Assembly (NCBI RefSeq): GCF_026683955.1
Contig: NZ_CP113343.1
Location: forward strand, 4,588,001 to 4,652,000
DNA: 64,000 nt
Direction of reading: 5' to 3'
DNA from: Arthrobacter sp. MMS18-M83
Lineage (GTDB): Bacteria; Actinomycetota; Actinomycetes; Actinomycetales; Micrococcaceae
Part shown: one piece after another, positions 48,080 to 57,514 of the stretch
How positions within the stretch are numbered: position 1 is the first letter of the stretch
How the letters are laid out: every line of letters begins with the position of its first letter
The notes under the pieces: generated by a model
Seen by the model: the letters and a program-made list of their open reading frames with translations, nothing else
The model's database searches: none
What the model was told of the DNA's origin: nothing
Position numbers and translations under genes: made by a program

Positions 48080-48110
48080 GTTCGGACTGAACCGGCCGGA
48101 CAAATACACC

Positions 48111-48140
48111 ATTATACGCGGATCGATGCAGGCAGGACAA
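48111..48140 (-). promoter_or_regulatory. Housekeeping-like promoter for rbpA
   Basis: On the minus strand a perfect TATAAT (48111-48116) is preceded by TTGTCC (48135-48140) with an 18-base spacer. It lies upstream of the SigR-like site, so rbpA would have two promoters. Confidence 0.6.
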
Positions 48141-48202
48141 AGCGGGGGAGCCATTCCTGACAAAAGCCTGCCTGGCGGCACTCCGATGCGACCCAGACGC
48201 CA

Positions 48203-48238
48203 CGAGGGACCGGCCCCATGAAGAAGGCCGGTCCCTCG
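48203..48238. terminator. Hairpin terminator after Band7 gene
   Basis: Perfect 13-bp stem (48203-48215 with 48226-48238), extendable by an A-T pair, with a 10-base loop. It lies 31 bases past the Band7 stop on the minus strand. Confidence 0.8.
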
Positions 48239-48268
48239 TCGCGAACTGGATTGCGAAGCTGCCTTCGG

Positions 48269-49288
48269 CTACGCCGGCGGATCCTGTGCCGGGGGAGTCG
48301 ATTCGGGGTGTCCGGAACTCACTGCCGTGGTGGCCGCCGGTGCGGAAACTTCGGCTGCGGGCTTCCCGGAGTCGCTGAACAGGTCTGCAACGCCGGCCCC
48401 TCCGTTTGTGCCTCCCAGTGCACTGCCGATGCCTTTAAGGGCCTCGCCGACCTCGCTGGGGATGATCCACAGTTTGTTGGATGATCCTTCCGCGATTTTC
48501 GGCAGGGTCTGAAGGTACTGGTAGGCGAGCAGCTTTTGGTCCGGATTGCCCTTGTGGATGGCATCGAAGACCTTCTGGATGGCTTGGGCTTCACCGTCGG
48601 CGCGCAGGATAGCCGCCTTTGCGTCGCCCTCGGCGGCAAGAATTGCAGCCTGCCGCTGGCCTTCGGCCGTGAGGATCTGCGATTGCTTGGTACCTTCGGC
48701 CGTCAGAATTGCAGCACGCCGGTCGCGCTCGGCCCGCATCTGCTTTTCCATCGAGTCCTGGATGGAATGGGGCGGGTCGATTGCCTTGAGCTCCACGCGT
48801 GAAACGCGGATTCCCCACCGTCCGGTAGCTTCGTCCAAGACGCCGCGGAGCTGGCCATTGATCTGGTCGCGCGAGGTGAGCGCTTCTTCGAGATTCAGGC
48901 CGCCCACCACGTTACGGAGCGTCGTGGTGGTCAGCTGCTCAACAGCCTGTATGTAGTTGGCGATCTCATAGGTCGCGGCTCGAGGATCCGTCACCTGGAA
49001 GTAGACCACCGTGTCGATGGAGACTACCAGGTTGTCTTCGGTAATCACCGGCTGCGGCGGGAAGGAGACCACTTGTTCGCGAAGATCCAACAGTGGCAGG
49101 AGGCGGTCGACAAATGGGATCAGGATGGTGAGCCCGGGGTTGAGCGTGCGCTGGTACTTGCCCAGGCGTTCGACGACGCCAGCGCGCGCCTGCGGGATGA
49201 TCCTGATCGAGCGGACCAACACGATGATCACAAATATGACGAGAACTAGCAGCACGATCGCGGCTGCAGTTCCTCCCAAGCTATCCAT
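48269..49288 (-). CDS. SPFH/Band 7 membrane protein
   Basis: Stomatin-like protein of 339 residues: one N-terminal membrane helix (AAAIVLLVLVIFVIIVLVRS), the Band 7 domain (IIPQARAGVVERLGKYQRTL to about residue 200), then a coiled region with repeated AEG and QA segments (ILTAEGTKQSQILTAEGQRQ type) that drives oligomer formation, and a disordered tail. Such proteins form microdomains in the membrane. The NfeD-family gene directly upstream (104 bp gap) is its usual partner. Confidence 0.93.
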   Translation of the reverse strand: MDSLGGTAAAIVLLVLVIFVIIVLVRSIRIIPQARAGVVERLGKYQRTLNPGLTILIPFVDRLLPLLDLREQVVSFPPQPVITEDNLVVSIDTVVYFQVTDPRAATYEIANYIQAVEQLTTTTLRNVVGGLNLEEALTSRDQINGQLRGVLDEATGRWGIRVSRVELKAIDPPHSIQDSMEKQMRAERDRRAAILTAEGTKQSQILTAEGQRQAAILAAEGDAKAAILRADGEAQAIQKVFDAIHKGNPDQKLLAYQYLQTLPKIAEGSSNKLWIIPSEVGEALKGIGSALGGTNGGAGVADLFSDSGKPAAEVSAPAATTAVSSGHPESTPPAQDPPA

Positions 49289-49392
49289 ACATCTCCTTCA
49301 TTCCCCAGTCACGTATTTCATGTGGTCTTGTGTTCGGCTATGCGCCGATCATTTCAGGCCAAGTTTGCGGGACGCGCGCTCCGGGTCACCGT

Positions 49393-49854
49393 TCAGCGCG
49401 GACTGTTTTCCGCCGTTGAGGCGACTACCGCCGTCGCGCCCTCAATCCTGGTGACCTGCACTGTCTGGCCGGCGTCGATGATTCCCGCGGCGCTGCGGGC
49501 GGTCCACACGTCGCCACCGATCTTCACCAATCCTGCGGTCGCACTGACAGGCTCCATCACTAGCGCCGATTGGCCGATCAGGCGGTCCACGTTGGTCCGT
49601 TGTTCCGCAGGACCCTTGTGCAGATGCTTCAGCGCGATAGGGCGGACGAAGGCGATCATCAGCAAGGACACGACGCAAAGGACAACGATCTGAAGCCAGA
49701 GATCAGCTCCGGCAAAGTCTGCGACCAGTGCAGCCAGTGCGCCGCCGCCGAGCATGATGAAGAAGAAGTTGAGTGTCAACATCTCCACTACGGCAAACGC
49801 GAGGAAAACCGTGAGCCAGAGAGCCCACCAGTTGCTGCCAAGCCATTCAAACAT
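49393..49854 (-). CDS. NfeD-family membrane protein
   Basis: Protein of 153 residues with three to four membrane helices in the first half (WWALWLTVFLAFAVVEML, FFFIMLGGGALAALVADF and LWLQIVVLCVVSLLMIAFV) and a C-terminal OB-fold (LIGQSALVMEPVSATAGLVKI). This is the short NfeD form without the protease domain. It pairs with Band 7 proteins and is thought to bind them. An ATG at 49854 is preferred over the next one at 49857, because it leaves room after the GGGGGGA ribosome site; an open frame to 49938 lacks support. Confidence 0.88.
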   Translation of the reverse strand: MFEWLGSNWWALWLTVFLAFAVVEMLTLNFFFIMLGGGALAALVADFAGADLWLQIVVLCVVSLLMIAFVRPIALKHLHKGPAEQRTNVDRLIGQSALVMEPVSATAGLVKIGGDVWTARSAAGIIDAGQTVQVTRIEGATAVVASTAENSPR

Positions 49855-49962
49855 CATTCCCCCCGTTCCCGGACTTTCGGCGGCAGCCGGCCTGATCCGG
49901 ACTGCAGCGTCGGCAAAATCCAGTCGCTGTTTTTCCATCCTAGCCCGGTGCGAAGCTTCGCG

Positions 49963-50817
49963 TTAGGAGGGTCGCTCAGGCACAGTGAAAACGCTGAGGT
50001 TGAACTTCGCGGTGGCTCCGACTGACGATTCTGCTGCGATCGACGCCAACAAAGCCGAACGCTCCAGATGGTGGCCTGCCGGGCCCATGAAGGCGAGGTC
50101 AGCGATATCGCGCCCGTTGAGTGTCAGCTCCACGTCGAGTTGGACGGAATCTGCGGGATTGAAGAATTCCTGCATGGACTCTGCCAAGCGCTCGTCTTTG
50201 CCCGGTTCTATCCTTAACATTCCGGTGCGTTCCGCAATTTCCGCGAGGTGTCCGCTCCGGGGAGTCACCACGATCACCCGGCCACCAGGACGCAACACGC
50301 GGGCAAACTCCGGGGGATTCCGCGGCGCAAAGACCACGATGAGGGCATCGACGCTCTGGTCGGCGAGCGGCAGTGGACGCCAGATGTCCCACACCAGATT
50401 GATGGCGTTGGGATTCAGCCGTGCTGCCCGGCGGAGGGCGAACTTCGAGATATCGATGCCAATAGCGGCCGCGGGAGTGCGGTCCAGCACCGTATGTAGA
50501 TAGTGGCCGGTGCCCGTGCCGGAATCCAGAACGAGGGATCCCGGCGCCGACAGGACCGGGGATGCCAGTTCCGCGATGGCATCAGCCAAGGGAGCGTAGT
50601 GTCCGCCGCCCAGGAAGTCATTGCGGGCTGCGACCATCTCTGCCGTGTCCGCCTCGAAGACCGTACCCTTTCCGGTGAGCAGGTTGAAGTAGCCCTGTTT
50701 GGCGGCATCGAAACTGTGGCCGGCGACGCAATTCAGTGAAATGGGCGCCGTACCGCTGAGGCCGAAAGAACCCTGGCAGACCGGGCAGCGCAGGGAAGGG
50801 ACGGCGTCGGAAAGCAT
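49963..50817 (-). CDS. 23S rRNA (guanine-N1)-methyltransferase, RlmA type
   Basis: Methyltransferase of 284 residues that modifies a guanine in helix 35 region of 23S rRNA (RlmA family; RlmA-II/TlrB type protects from tylosin-like macrolides). The N-terminal zinc site is Cys11, Cys14, Cys30 and His34 (CPVCQ and CVAGHSFD). AAKQGYFNLL follows, then the SAM-binding DSGTGTGHYLHTVL. The ATG at 50817 starts the family sequence. Divergent from the S9 peptidase. Which guanine is modified cannot be told. Confidence 0.88.
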   Translation of the reverse strand: MLSDAVPSLRCPVCQGSFGLSGTAPISLNCVAGHSFDAAKQGYFNLLTGKGTVFEADTAEMVAARNDFLGGGHYAPLADAIAELASPVLSAPGSLVLDSGTGTGHYLHTVLDRTPAAAIGIDISKFALRRAARLNPNAINLVWDIWRPLPLADQSVDALIVVFAPRNPPEFARVLRPGGRVIVVTPRSGHLAEIAERTGMLRIEPGKDERLAESMQEFFNPADSVQLDVELTLNGRDIADLAFMGPAGHHLERSALLASIAAESSVGATAKFNLSVFTVPERPS

Positions 50818-50885
50818 AGGGATAATCCTACGGTGGCCGGAGTGGCACAAGCCGTCCCGACGGGACGGCAGCTAGGCTCACCAGC

Positions 50886-52912
50886 GTGAAAGCCGAACAA
50901 CTCCCGCTGCTGAAGTCCGTCTCTTCCGCTGCCGCCCACCCGGATGGCAGCCGCGCCGTCGTGTCCGTCACCCGGCCCGATTTCGACGCCGATGCGTACG
51001 TAGGGCAACTCTGGAGTGTTGCCTTTGACCCTGCAGTCCCGCCTCGACGGATCACCCGAGGCTTCCGGGACACCGCACCCTCTTTTCCCCCGACGGCAAG
51101 GTGCTGGCGTTCCTCCGGGCGACACCGGACGGAAAGCCACAGCTGCACATAGTGGAAGCCGACGGCGGGGAGCCGCAAGCGATTACGGAACAGAAATTGG
51201 GAGTCTCGGAGTTTTCCTGGGCGCCCGATTCGAGCAGGATTGTGTTCTCCTCGCGGGTTCCCGAAGAAGGCCGTTACGGAACGGTTGAAGGCGTCGGAGC
51301 GGGCGGCGAGGACCCCCGGCTGATCACGGATAACCAGTATCGACTCAACGGGCTGGGTTACACGGCGGACAAACCCGCCCAACTATTCGTCATCGACGTC
51401 CCCGAGCTCGGAGCGGAACCTCCCGTGGCTCCCATGGGGCGGGCTGCGAAAGAACGCGGAACTGACGCGCCGAGCTTGCTGCCGGCAGCGGTGCAGTTGA
51501 CGCTCGGCGACGCCGATCACACATCACCGTGTTTCAGCCGCAACGGCGAGAGCGTCTACTTTGTCGCATCGCTGCATGAACGGCACGACGCCGATATCGC
51601 CTCTGGGATTTATCGCGTCCCGGCTGCGGGTGGCGAGCCGGAAGCCGTGCGGCCGGATGCCGCGCCGCAAGCAGTACACGAGGTCCGCGAATCCATCGAC
51701 GGCGAATGGCTGTTCTTTACGGCGCAGGACCTCGGCGAAGACGGTTTGGACTTCGTAGCGAGGAACACGGCCCTCTATGTGATGCCCGTCCGCGGGGGCA
51801 GAGCCGCAATGCTGAGCGATGTCGAAGCCCAGGACATTTCCGGCCCCCTCGATCCTTTCGGGGTGGATGGCATGCTTGGTCTCAACACAAGCCGTGGGAG
51901 TGTGGAGCTGATCAAATGGACGGCCGATGGCGGGAGCTCGGTCCTGCTCAAAGGGCCCTGGGTTGCCGGGGGTGCTTCCGCGGTGGGTGACGTGGTTGCC
52001 GTCAGTGTCAGCGACGCTTCAAGCAACGGCGAGGTAGGCGTCCTGGAGCAGGGCGAGCTGCGCTTGCTCACTGACTTCTCCGGGGAGCTCCGGGCAGAAG
52101 CAAGCATCCTTGACCCGCAGGAATTCAGCGCCACTGGCAATGATGGCTACCCGGTCCATGGCTGGGCGGTCCTGCCGGAGGGCCAGGGCCCGCATCCGGT
52201 GCTGCTGACCATCCACGGTGGCCCTTTCGCTCAATACACGGCCGCGTTCTTCGATGAGGCCCAGATTTATGCAGAGGCGGGATACGCCGTCCTGATGTGC
52301 AATCCCCGTGGTTCTGCCGGATATGGTCAGGAACATGGTGGTGCCATCAAGGAGAAAATGGGCACCGTGGACATGGCGGACGTGCTTACATTCCTGGATG
52401 GCGCCCTGCAGGCCTTCCCGGCGATGGACAGGGAATCGATCGGCATCATGGGCGGGTCTTATGGTGGATATCTGACGGCCTGGGTTATCGGACATGAACA
52501 CCGCTTCAAGGCGGCCATTGTGGAGCGAGGTTTCCTTGACCCCGTCAGTTTTGCCGGCTCCTCGGATATCGGGTGGTTCTTCGGTGGCCAATACACCGGT
52601 GGATCCCCGGAACAGATGGCGGCCCAAAGCCCCATGGCCATCGTGCCTGAGGTCCGGACGCCTACGCTCGTGATCCACAGCGAAAACGATCTCCGTTGCC
52701 CTGTTGAGCAGGGACAGCGCTACTTCGCCGCCTTGAAGGCACAAGGCGTGGAGACTGCGTTGCTTCTCTTCCCGGGTGAGGACCACGAACTTTCGCGCTC
52801 CGGCACGCCGCATCACCGCCGTCAGCGGTTCGAACAGATCCTCGCGTGGTGGGCTAAGCACCTGCCTTCCACAGCGAACCCAACGCGCGAATCCGGCCCG
52901 GCTAAGAATTAA
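50886..52912 (+). pseudogene. S9-family prolyl oligopeptidase, frameshifted
   Basis: Serine peptidase of about 675 residues when the two frames are joined, with an N-terminal beta-propeller and a C-terminal alpha/beta hydrolase. The GxSxGG motif (GGSYGGY, Ser about 525), Asp in ENDLRCPV (about 602) and His in EDHELSRSG (about 634) form the triad. The first frame runs from GTG at 50886 to GFRDTAP; the second opens as LFSPDGK if one C is added at the CCC run (51078-51080). All active-site parts are present, so this may be a sequencing error. It overlaps the def gene by 11 bases at the 3' end. Confidence 0.82.
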
Positions 52913-53579
52913 GGAAGCCCAACCCGCGGCGTGCCTCGTCGATTCCGGGGTATGCCCAGTGGGCGCCGTATTGCTGATCGTCGGCAAGAGACCGCAGCTC
53001 GGCCCTGTCCAAATAGAGTCCGCCGTGCAGGTGGTCGGTCTCGTGTTGGACTATCCGTGCCTGCCAACCTGAGAATCCTTCCGAGGCTGAACTTCCGTCA
53101 GGACGTTGGTAGTGAAGGCGAACATCCCGGTGCCGCGTCACCACGGCTTGGAATCCACGCATCGACAGGCAGCCTTCATAGAACGACGCCGTAGACCTCC
53201 CTTCGGGCTCGTACCTGGGATTCAGGATCGCGAGGAAGCCCAGCGGCGTCCTCTCACGGATTTCTGAAGCGATGGGGTCAACGTCGAAATGGTCCTCAAG
53301 CACGGCCAACTGCAAGGGAATGCCGAGCTGGGGTGCTGCGAGGCCAACGCCGGGGGCGCCGTGCATGACATCCCGCATCCGCTCGATCAGTTGCGCCAGC
53401 TCGGTGTCCTCGAGCTGGCCATCATAAGGTGCGGCGAGTTGCCGGAGCACGGGGTGGCCGACCTGGACGATGGGTGGGAGCCCGTCGAGCCCGAGTAGAT
53501 CCTGAACCGCGGCGCGGATCTGGGAGGCTGTGAACGTTGTGTCCGGGCCGGCCGACAGGGGCCGAGTCTCAAAGTCCAT
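52902..53579 (-). CDS. def: Peptide deformylase
   Basis: Metalloenzyme that removes the formyl group from the N-terminal methionine of new proteins, 225 residues. Motif 1 is GVGLAAPQ at residues 77-84, motif 2 is EGCLS with the metal Cys137, and motif 3 is QHETDH, with His179, Glu180 and His183 forming the HExxH site. The N-terminal extension of about 35 residues is longer than in E. coli. The 3' end overlaps that of the S9 peptidase gene on the other strand by 11 bases. Confidence 0.95.
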   Translation of the reverse strand: MDFETRPLSAGPDTTFTASQIRAAVQDLLGLDGLPPIVQVGHPVLRQLAAPYDGQLEDTELAQLIERMRDVMHGAPGVGLAAPQLGIPLQLAVLEDHFDVDPIASEIRERTPLGFLAILNPRYEPEGRSTASFYEGCLSMRGFQAVVTRHRDVRLHYQRPDGSSASEGFSGWQARIVQHETDHLHGGLYLDRAELRSLADDQQYGAHWAYPGIDEARRGLGFLNS

Positions 53580-53604
53580 GGATTGAGCTTAGCGGGATGG
53601 CACC

Positions 53605-54468
53605 TCAACCGTCCCCGCAGCTCTTGGTGACGAAATCGTAGATGGTTCCGCGCAGCGCATTACCGGCAGCAACCTTGATAGTCCCGGCAAGTCCATTGAC
53701 CGTCACGTGAAGTGGCATGAGCGTGCCCACTTTGTCCTCCGCGACGGCGTGCGGGTCGCAACGCGCGGGGCGGATGCGCAGGCTCAGGGTCGAGTTCTTG
53801 TCGGTGCCATGAATCACGACGCCATGGGGCCACGGGCTGCCCGGGTCCGCTGCAAGGAGGGTGGTTTCGCCGATTGACTCGATGGTCATGGACCCTGTAC
53901 CACCACGGGGCTTGACCGTGATGGTCATTGTTGCCAGGCCTTTCCCGGGTCCTGGGTCCAACGTCGGCAGGAGCTCCAGGCTCGCTACTTCCGAGGCGCC
54001 GCGTTCCAGGCATAGTTCGCTGTTGTTCCGAGCCAGCACGCCGAAGGGGTCCGTCACGGTTTCGCTGTACACGTGGTCCGAGCCCGCCAGCAGATAGTCA
54101 ACCGTGGATTCCGAGGAGCCAGGGGGACAGGTCGCAGACGGAAGCTGCGCGGGCAGGCTCTTGGTCTGGCCCGGCGGAATGGCTGTGCCATCGGCGCTCG
54201 AAGACCATCCGATCGTTCCATCAAAGCTCGCCGTGCGCAGGGCGGCGCGGACCACAGTGATGGTGTCCGGGCCGGGGTTGCTGAATTGGATCTCGATGAT
54301 GTGCGTGCTGTAGTTATCCCGGAACTGGTTCAGTTGGACGGTGAGTGCGCTGGCCGGCGTCGTGGCCTGTGGTCCAGGCGTCGCGGTACATCCCTCGGCA
54401 GAAGCTACCGTGATGCCCAGCAGGACGGTGAGCACGACGGCGGCTGCCCGCCGTCGTCGAACACTCAC
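53605..54468 (-). CDS. Secreted protein of unknown function
   Basis: Protein of 287 residues with an N-terminal signal sequence (RRRRAAAVVLTVLLGITVASA), so probably exported. A cysteine at residue 27 after SAEG gives only a weak lipobox, so lipid anchoring is uncertain. The remainder is mostly beta-strand-like with two cysteine pairs and no recognised domain. It lies between def and the FAD monooxygenase on the minus strand; no function can be assigned. Confidence 0.7.
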   Translation of the reverse strand: MSVRRRRAAAVVLTVLLGITVASAEGCTATPGPQATTPASALTVQLNQFRDNYSTHIIEIQFSNPGPDTITVVRAALRTASFDGTIGWSSSADGTAIPPGQTKSLPAQLPSATCPPGSSESTVDYLLAGSDHVYSETVTDPFGVLARNNSELCLERGASEVASLELLPTLDPGPGKGLATMTITVKPRGGTGSMTIESIGETTLLAADPGSPWPHGVVIHGTDKNSTLSLRIRPARCDPHAVAEDKVGTLMPLHVTVNGLAGTIKVAAGNALRGTIYDFVTKSCGDG

Positions 54469-54514
54469 TTTTCGCCCCTGGCGATCATGGATGCAGTCTA
54501 AAACGCAATCACGC

Positions 54515-55657
54515 CTAGTGCATCGTGAATCGGCGGGCCACGAGCTCCGAGAACATCGGCAAGGTGATCGCCCGGCCGATCAGGGCGTTCCGTGCGTTCA
54601 GGACCTTCGGAGGCAACGGGCGTCCAAGCGCCATGTTCACGCTGGCCTGCCAGATGGCTTTCTTCGCTGCACGCTGACGGTTGCGCTCGAATGCCGCGAG
54701 TTCCTTGCCGGCAGGTCTTCTTCCCGACGTTCGCAACGTTTCGCTGATAATCGGCGCCAGGGCAACGGCATCCAGCCAGCCCAGGTTCATCCCTTGACCA
54801 CCGATCGGGCTGATCTCGTGCGCGGCATCGCCGAGCAAGGCAACCCGTCCATGAACCATCCGGGAAACAAGGCGTGTGGTCACGCCGAACGCACTGATCA
54901 TCGTATTGCTCGTTGAGTCCACCGCCGTTCCGGTCCGCTTTCGGATCAGGGAAGCGAGCGCACGGGGAGTTGGCTCTTGGCAAGGGGCGCCAAGCCGGAC
55001 TACCCACCTTCGGATACCGCCGGGCAGTGGAAAAGACTCGACGATCCCTCCCGGCTCAAGGAAGAGGACTGCATTGTTGCCGTACATCGACTCATCCTGG
55101 AAATCACCCATGACGTAGTAGTCGGGGTAAGTACGCAAACGCGGCTCCAAACCCAGGCCTTCACGGACGGCGGAATGGACGCCGTCGGCCGCCACCACGA
55201 AGCGGCCGAGGAACTCCACCGCCGACCCGCCTTCCTGTCCGCGCAAACGCAAGTACCCGCCGTCGTCAACCACTTCCTGGATGTGCACGCCGCGGAGAAG
55301 CGCGCCTGGATCGAGTTCGATAACCCTGGACTCGAGGGCTTGGGTGGTGAGATATTGCGGAACTGAAAGGATAAAGGGGTATTCAGCCGAAGGGCGGGCA
55401 AAGTCCATGTCGGCAACTTTTCGCCCGCCGCTGTACGCGGCCCCGCGGGTGATCCGGACGCCCGAATCGACCAGCGAATGGGCGGCACCTACAGCGTCGA
55501 GTGCGGCCAGCGCCGGTGGATGGATTCCAATGGCCCTGGTTTGTCGGCTCGACGTCGCCCGTCGCTCCAGGATGGCAACGCGGTGCCCGTGTTGCAACAG
55601 CAGCGCGGCCATGTACAGCCCCACCGGCCCCGCTCCAACCACTACGACATCAAACAT
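54515..55657 (-). CDS. FAD-dependent monooxygenase, SrsC-like
   Basis: Class A flavoprotein hydroxylase of 380 residues: Rossmann motif VVVGAGPVGLYMAALLL at residues 5-21, the DG motif (VVAADGVHSAVRE) and the GD motif ALLGDAAHEISPIGGQGMNLG. It probably hydroxylates an aromatic ring. As the last gene after a type III PKS and a methyltransferase, it corresponds to SrsC, which hydroxylates alkylresorcinols to form quinone-type phenolic lipids. The ATG at 55657 is chosen; a GTG four codons upstream is an alternative. It overlaps the methyltransferase end by eight bases. Confidence 0.88.
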   Translation of the reverse strand: MFDVVVVGAGPVGLYMAALLLQHGHRVAILERRATSSRQTRAIGIHPPALAALDAVGAAHSLVDSGVRITRGAAYSGGRKVADMDFARPSAEYPFILSVPQYLTTQALESRVIELDPGALLRGVHIQEVVDDGGYLRLRGQEGGSAVEFLGRFVVAADGVHSAVREGLGLEPRLRTYPDYYVMGDFQDESMYGNNAVLFLEPGGIVESFPLPGGIRRWVVRLGAPCQEPTPRALASLIRKRTGTAVDSTSNTMISAFGVTTRLVSRMVHGRVALLGDAAHEISPIGGQGMNLGWLDAVALAPIISETLRTSGRRPAGKELAAFERNRQRAAKKAIWQASVNMALGRPLPPKVLNARNALIGRAITLPMFSELVARRFTMH

Positions 55658-56378
55658 GCGGAGCCTCACCGGGTCGGTAAATCAGCAGGTTGTGCCACAG
55701 GCCGCTGCCTTCCACCGTCCAAGCCGGGGGAGTGGCGGCACGCAATTCCGGCATCGTATAGCTGCGCCTGATGGACGTGAGTCCGTCGCCGTGGATATAG
55801 GAGCCGAGCCCGAGCGGCCAGGCGCCCGCCCAGAACAGAGAGTAGGCGAGGCGACTGCGCCTTAGGTCGTTGTGAAGGGCAATGCGGCGGCACAGCTGTT
55901 CTGAGTCTCGAAGGAACGAAGCGAGTTCGAGGGGCGTCAAGTGGTGCAGTACGTGGTTGGAGATGACGACGTCGAATCGGAGCCCCTCTGACACGAGCTC
56001 CGAGCTGAAGGCCTTCCGATATCTCACGCCCTCGACTGGCGGCGCGGAGTTCGCGAAATGGAATGCACGCTCGTCCGGATCGATTCCGGTGACCTCGAGC
56101 TGGAATCCCTCCGCGGCGGCCCGGCGCGCGAGGCTTCGGGCGACGTCGCCACCGCCGCAGCCGATGTCGAGGACCGTGGTTGGCGCCGCCGTCGTGAGTA
56201 ATGGCCTGATCAGGGACTCGTACGTATCCCGCCAGCCAGACACCACGGCGTTGACGAGCGGAAACCGCGCGTAACTGCGGTTGAGCCGGTCGAGCTCGCA
56301 ATCGGGGCGGTCCATGTCCTCAATGGCGGTCACATCACGTTCGCCGAGAAAACCGCCTGGGCGGGGGAGGGCAGGCAT
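55650..56378 (-). CDS. SAM-dependent methyltransferase, SrsB-like position
   Basis: Class I methyltransferase of 242 residues with motif I VLDIGCGGGDVARSLARR and SNHVLHHLTPLEL. The ATG at 56378 overlaps the PKS stop by one base (TGATG), so it is coupled to the PKS; the upstream open frame to 56636 is a shadow. In the srsABC operon of Streptomyces griseus the middle gene methylates the resorcinol product; that enzyme may be of a different methyltransferase subtype, so equivalence is by position and role rather than by proven orthology. Confidence 0.8.
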   Translation of the reverse strand: MPALPRPGGFLGERDVTAIEDMDRPDCELDRLNRSYARFPLVNAVVSGWRDTYESLIRPLLTTAAPTTVLDIGCGGGDVARSLARRAAAEGFQLEVTGIDPDERAFHFANSAPPVEGVRYRKAFSSELVSEGLRFDVVISNHVLHHLTPLELASFLRDSEQLCRRIALHNDLRRSRLAYSLFWAGAWPLGLGSYIHGDGLTSIRRSYTMPELRAATPPAWTVEGSGLWHNLLIYRPGEAPHV

Positions 56379-57514
56379 CACAATGCTGGGGAAACCCGGG
56401 TGAACAGCCCCGTTTCCACAGTGAGGCCGGGTCCGAATGCCATGGAACAGATACGCTCCTCCCGCTGTGCCGGAGTTTGTCCCAGGATGTGCTTCAAGAC
56501 GAAGAGCACGGTGGCGCTGCTCATGTTGCCGTAGTTGCGAAGGACTTCGCGTGCCGGAATCATCTGTTCCTCGGTGAGCTCGAGCTTCGACTCGACTTTG
56601 TCGAGAATGCTGCGGCCGCCGGGATGGATGGCCCAATGCGTGATGTCCCGATAGGGGAGTCCGGCCAAGGACGGGTCGCGGGCAAGCAGCGGTTCGAGCG
56701 CCCCGGTGATGTGCTCCTCGATGATGTGCGGCACGTACGTGCCGAGAACCATTTCAAAACCTTCGTCGCCAATGTTCCAGGCCATGGCTTCTTCGCCCAC
56801 AGGCGTCAGAACAGTCTCGAAATGGTCCAGCCTGATCACCGGGTCCGGCCCCTCAGGTTCACGGGAAGTCACGACGGCGGCGGCCGCGCCGTCCGCAAAG
56901 ATCGCCGATCCCATGATGGTGTCTGGGTCATTCGAGGTCCGGACGTGGAGAGAGCAAAGCTCCACGCAGATAACCAGGACGACGGCAGAGGGATCGGCCT
57001 GACAGAACTGCCGGGCCGCCCGGAGGGCCGGGAACGCGGCGTAGCAACCCATGAATCCAAGGTGGTAACGCTGCACAGCCGGGCTGAGACCAAGGGCCCG
57101 GACCACCTTATAGTCGGGCCCGGGGTTGAAGAACCCGGTACAGGAAACAGTGATGACATGAGTTATGTCAAGTAAATCAATGTCAGGACATTTCCCGACG
57201 GCGGCTTTGGCGGCCTCTATGAACAGTTTGGTAGCCTCGACAGCAAAAATCTCGTTGCGGACCTTGGTGCTGGGGCTCAGAACCCGGCCTGAGTCAGGGT
57301 CGTAGAATGACGGGTTCTCGGCATGGTTATCAAGGGTTAGTTCAGCAACGGCGGTGAACCGGGTGTCAATGGCAGCTGAATCGAAGCACGTTCGCACGAG
57401 TCGGGATCCGAGTCGCGTCAGGCCGGGTTGGGATGCAAAGACGTCGCGTGCTTGTGGCTGTACAAGCACTGTGGGCGGTACGGCAGTTTCCAGAGACCTC
57501 ACGTAGACCGGCAT
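56378..57514 (-). CDS. Type III polyketide synthase
   Basis: Chalcone-synthase-fold enzyme of 378 residues that extends a starter acyl-CoA with malonyl-CoA units on one active site. The triad is Cys157 (GFMGCYAA), His297 (WAIHPGG) and Asn330 (NYGNMSSAT). The sequence type fits bacterial alkylresorcinol or alkylpyrone synthases (SrsA class), which use long fatty acyl starters. The ATG at 57514 has only a weak ribosome site. It is the first gene of the operon with the methyltransferase and the flavoprotein, and its product is probably a phenolic lipid; the exact product cannot be read. Confidence 0.93.
   Translation of the reverse strand: MPVYVRSLETAVPPTVLVQPQARDVFASQPGLTRLGSRLVRTCFDSAAIDTRFTAVAELTLDNHAENPSFYDPDSGRVLSPSTKVRNEIFAVEATKLFIEAAKAAVGKCPDIDLLDITHVITVSCTGFFNPGPDYKVVRALGLSPAVQRYHLGFMGCYAAFPALRAARQFCQADPSAVVLVICVELCSLHVRTSNDPDTIMGSAIFADGAAAAVVTSREPEGPDPVIRLDHFETVLTPVGEEAMAWNIGDEGFEMVLGTYVPHIIEEHITGALEPLLARDPSLAGLPYRDITHWAIHPGGRSILDKVESKLELTEEQMIPAREVLRNYGNMSSATVLFVLKHILGQTPAQREERICSMAFGPGLTVETGLFTRVSPAL

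Larger units (their letters stand above)
47952..48268 (-). promoter_or_regulatory. Intergenic region upstream of rbpA
   Basis: Stretch of 317 bases without a gene. It holds the two rbpA promoters, a long 5' leader (about 100 bases from the SigR-like site) and, at its right end, the terminator of the Band7 gene. Short open frames here are not supported. Confidence 0.6.
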
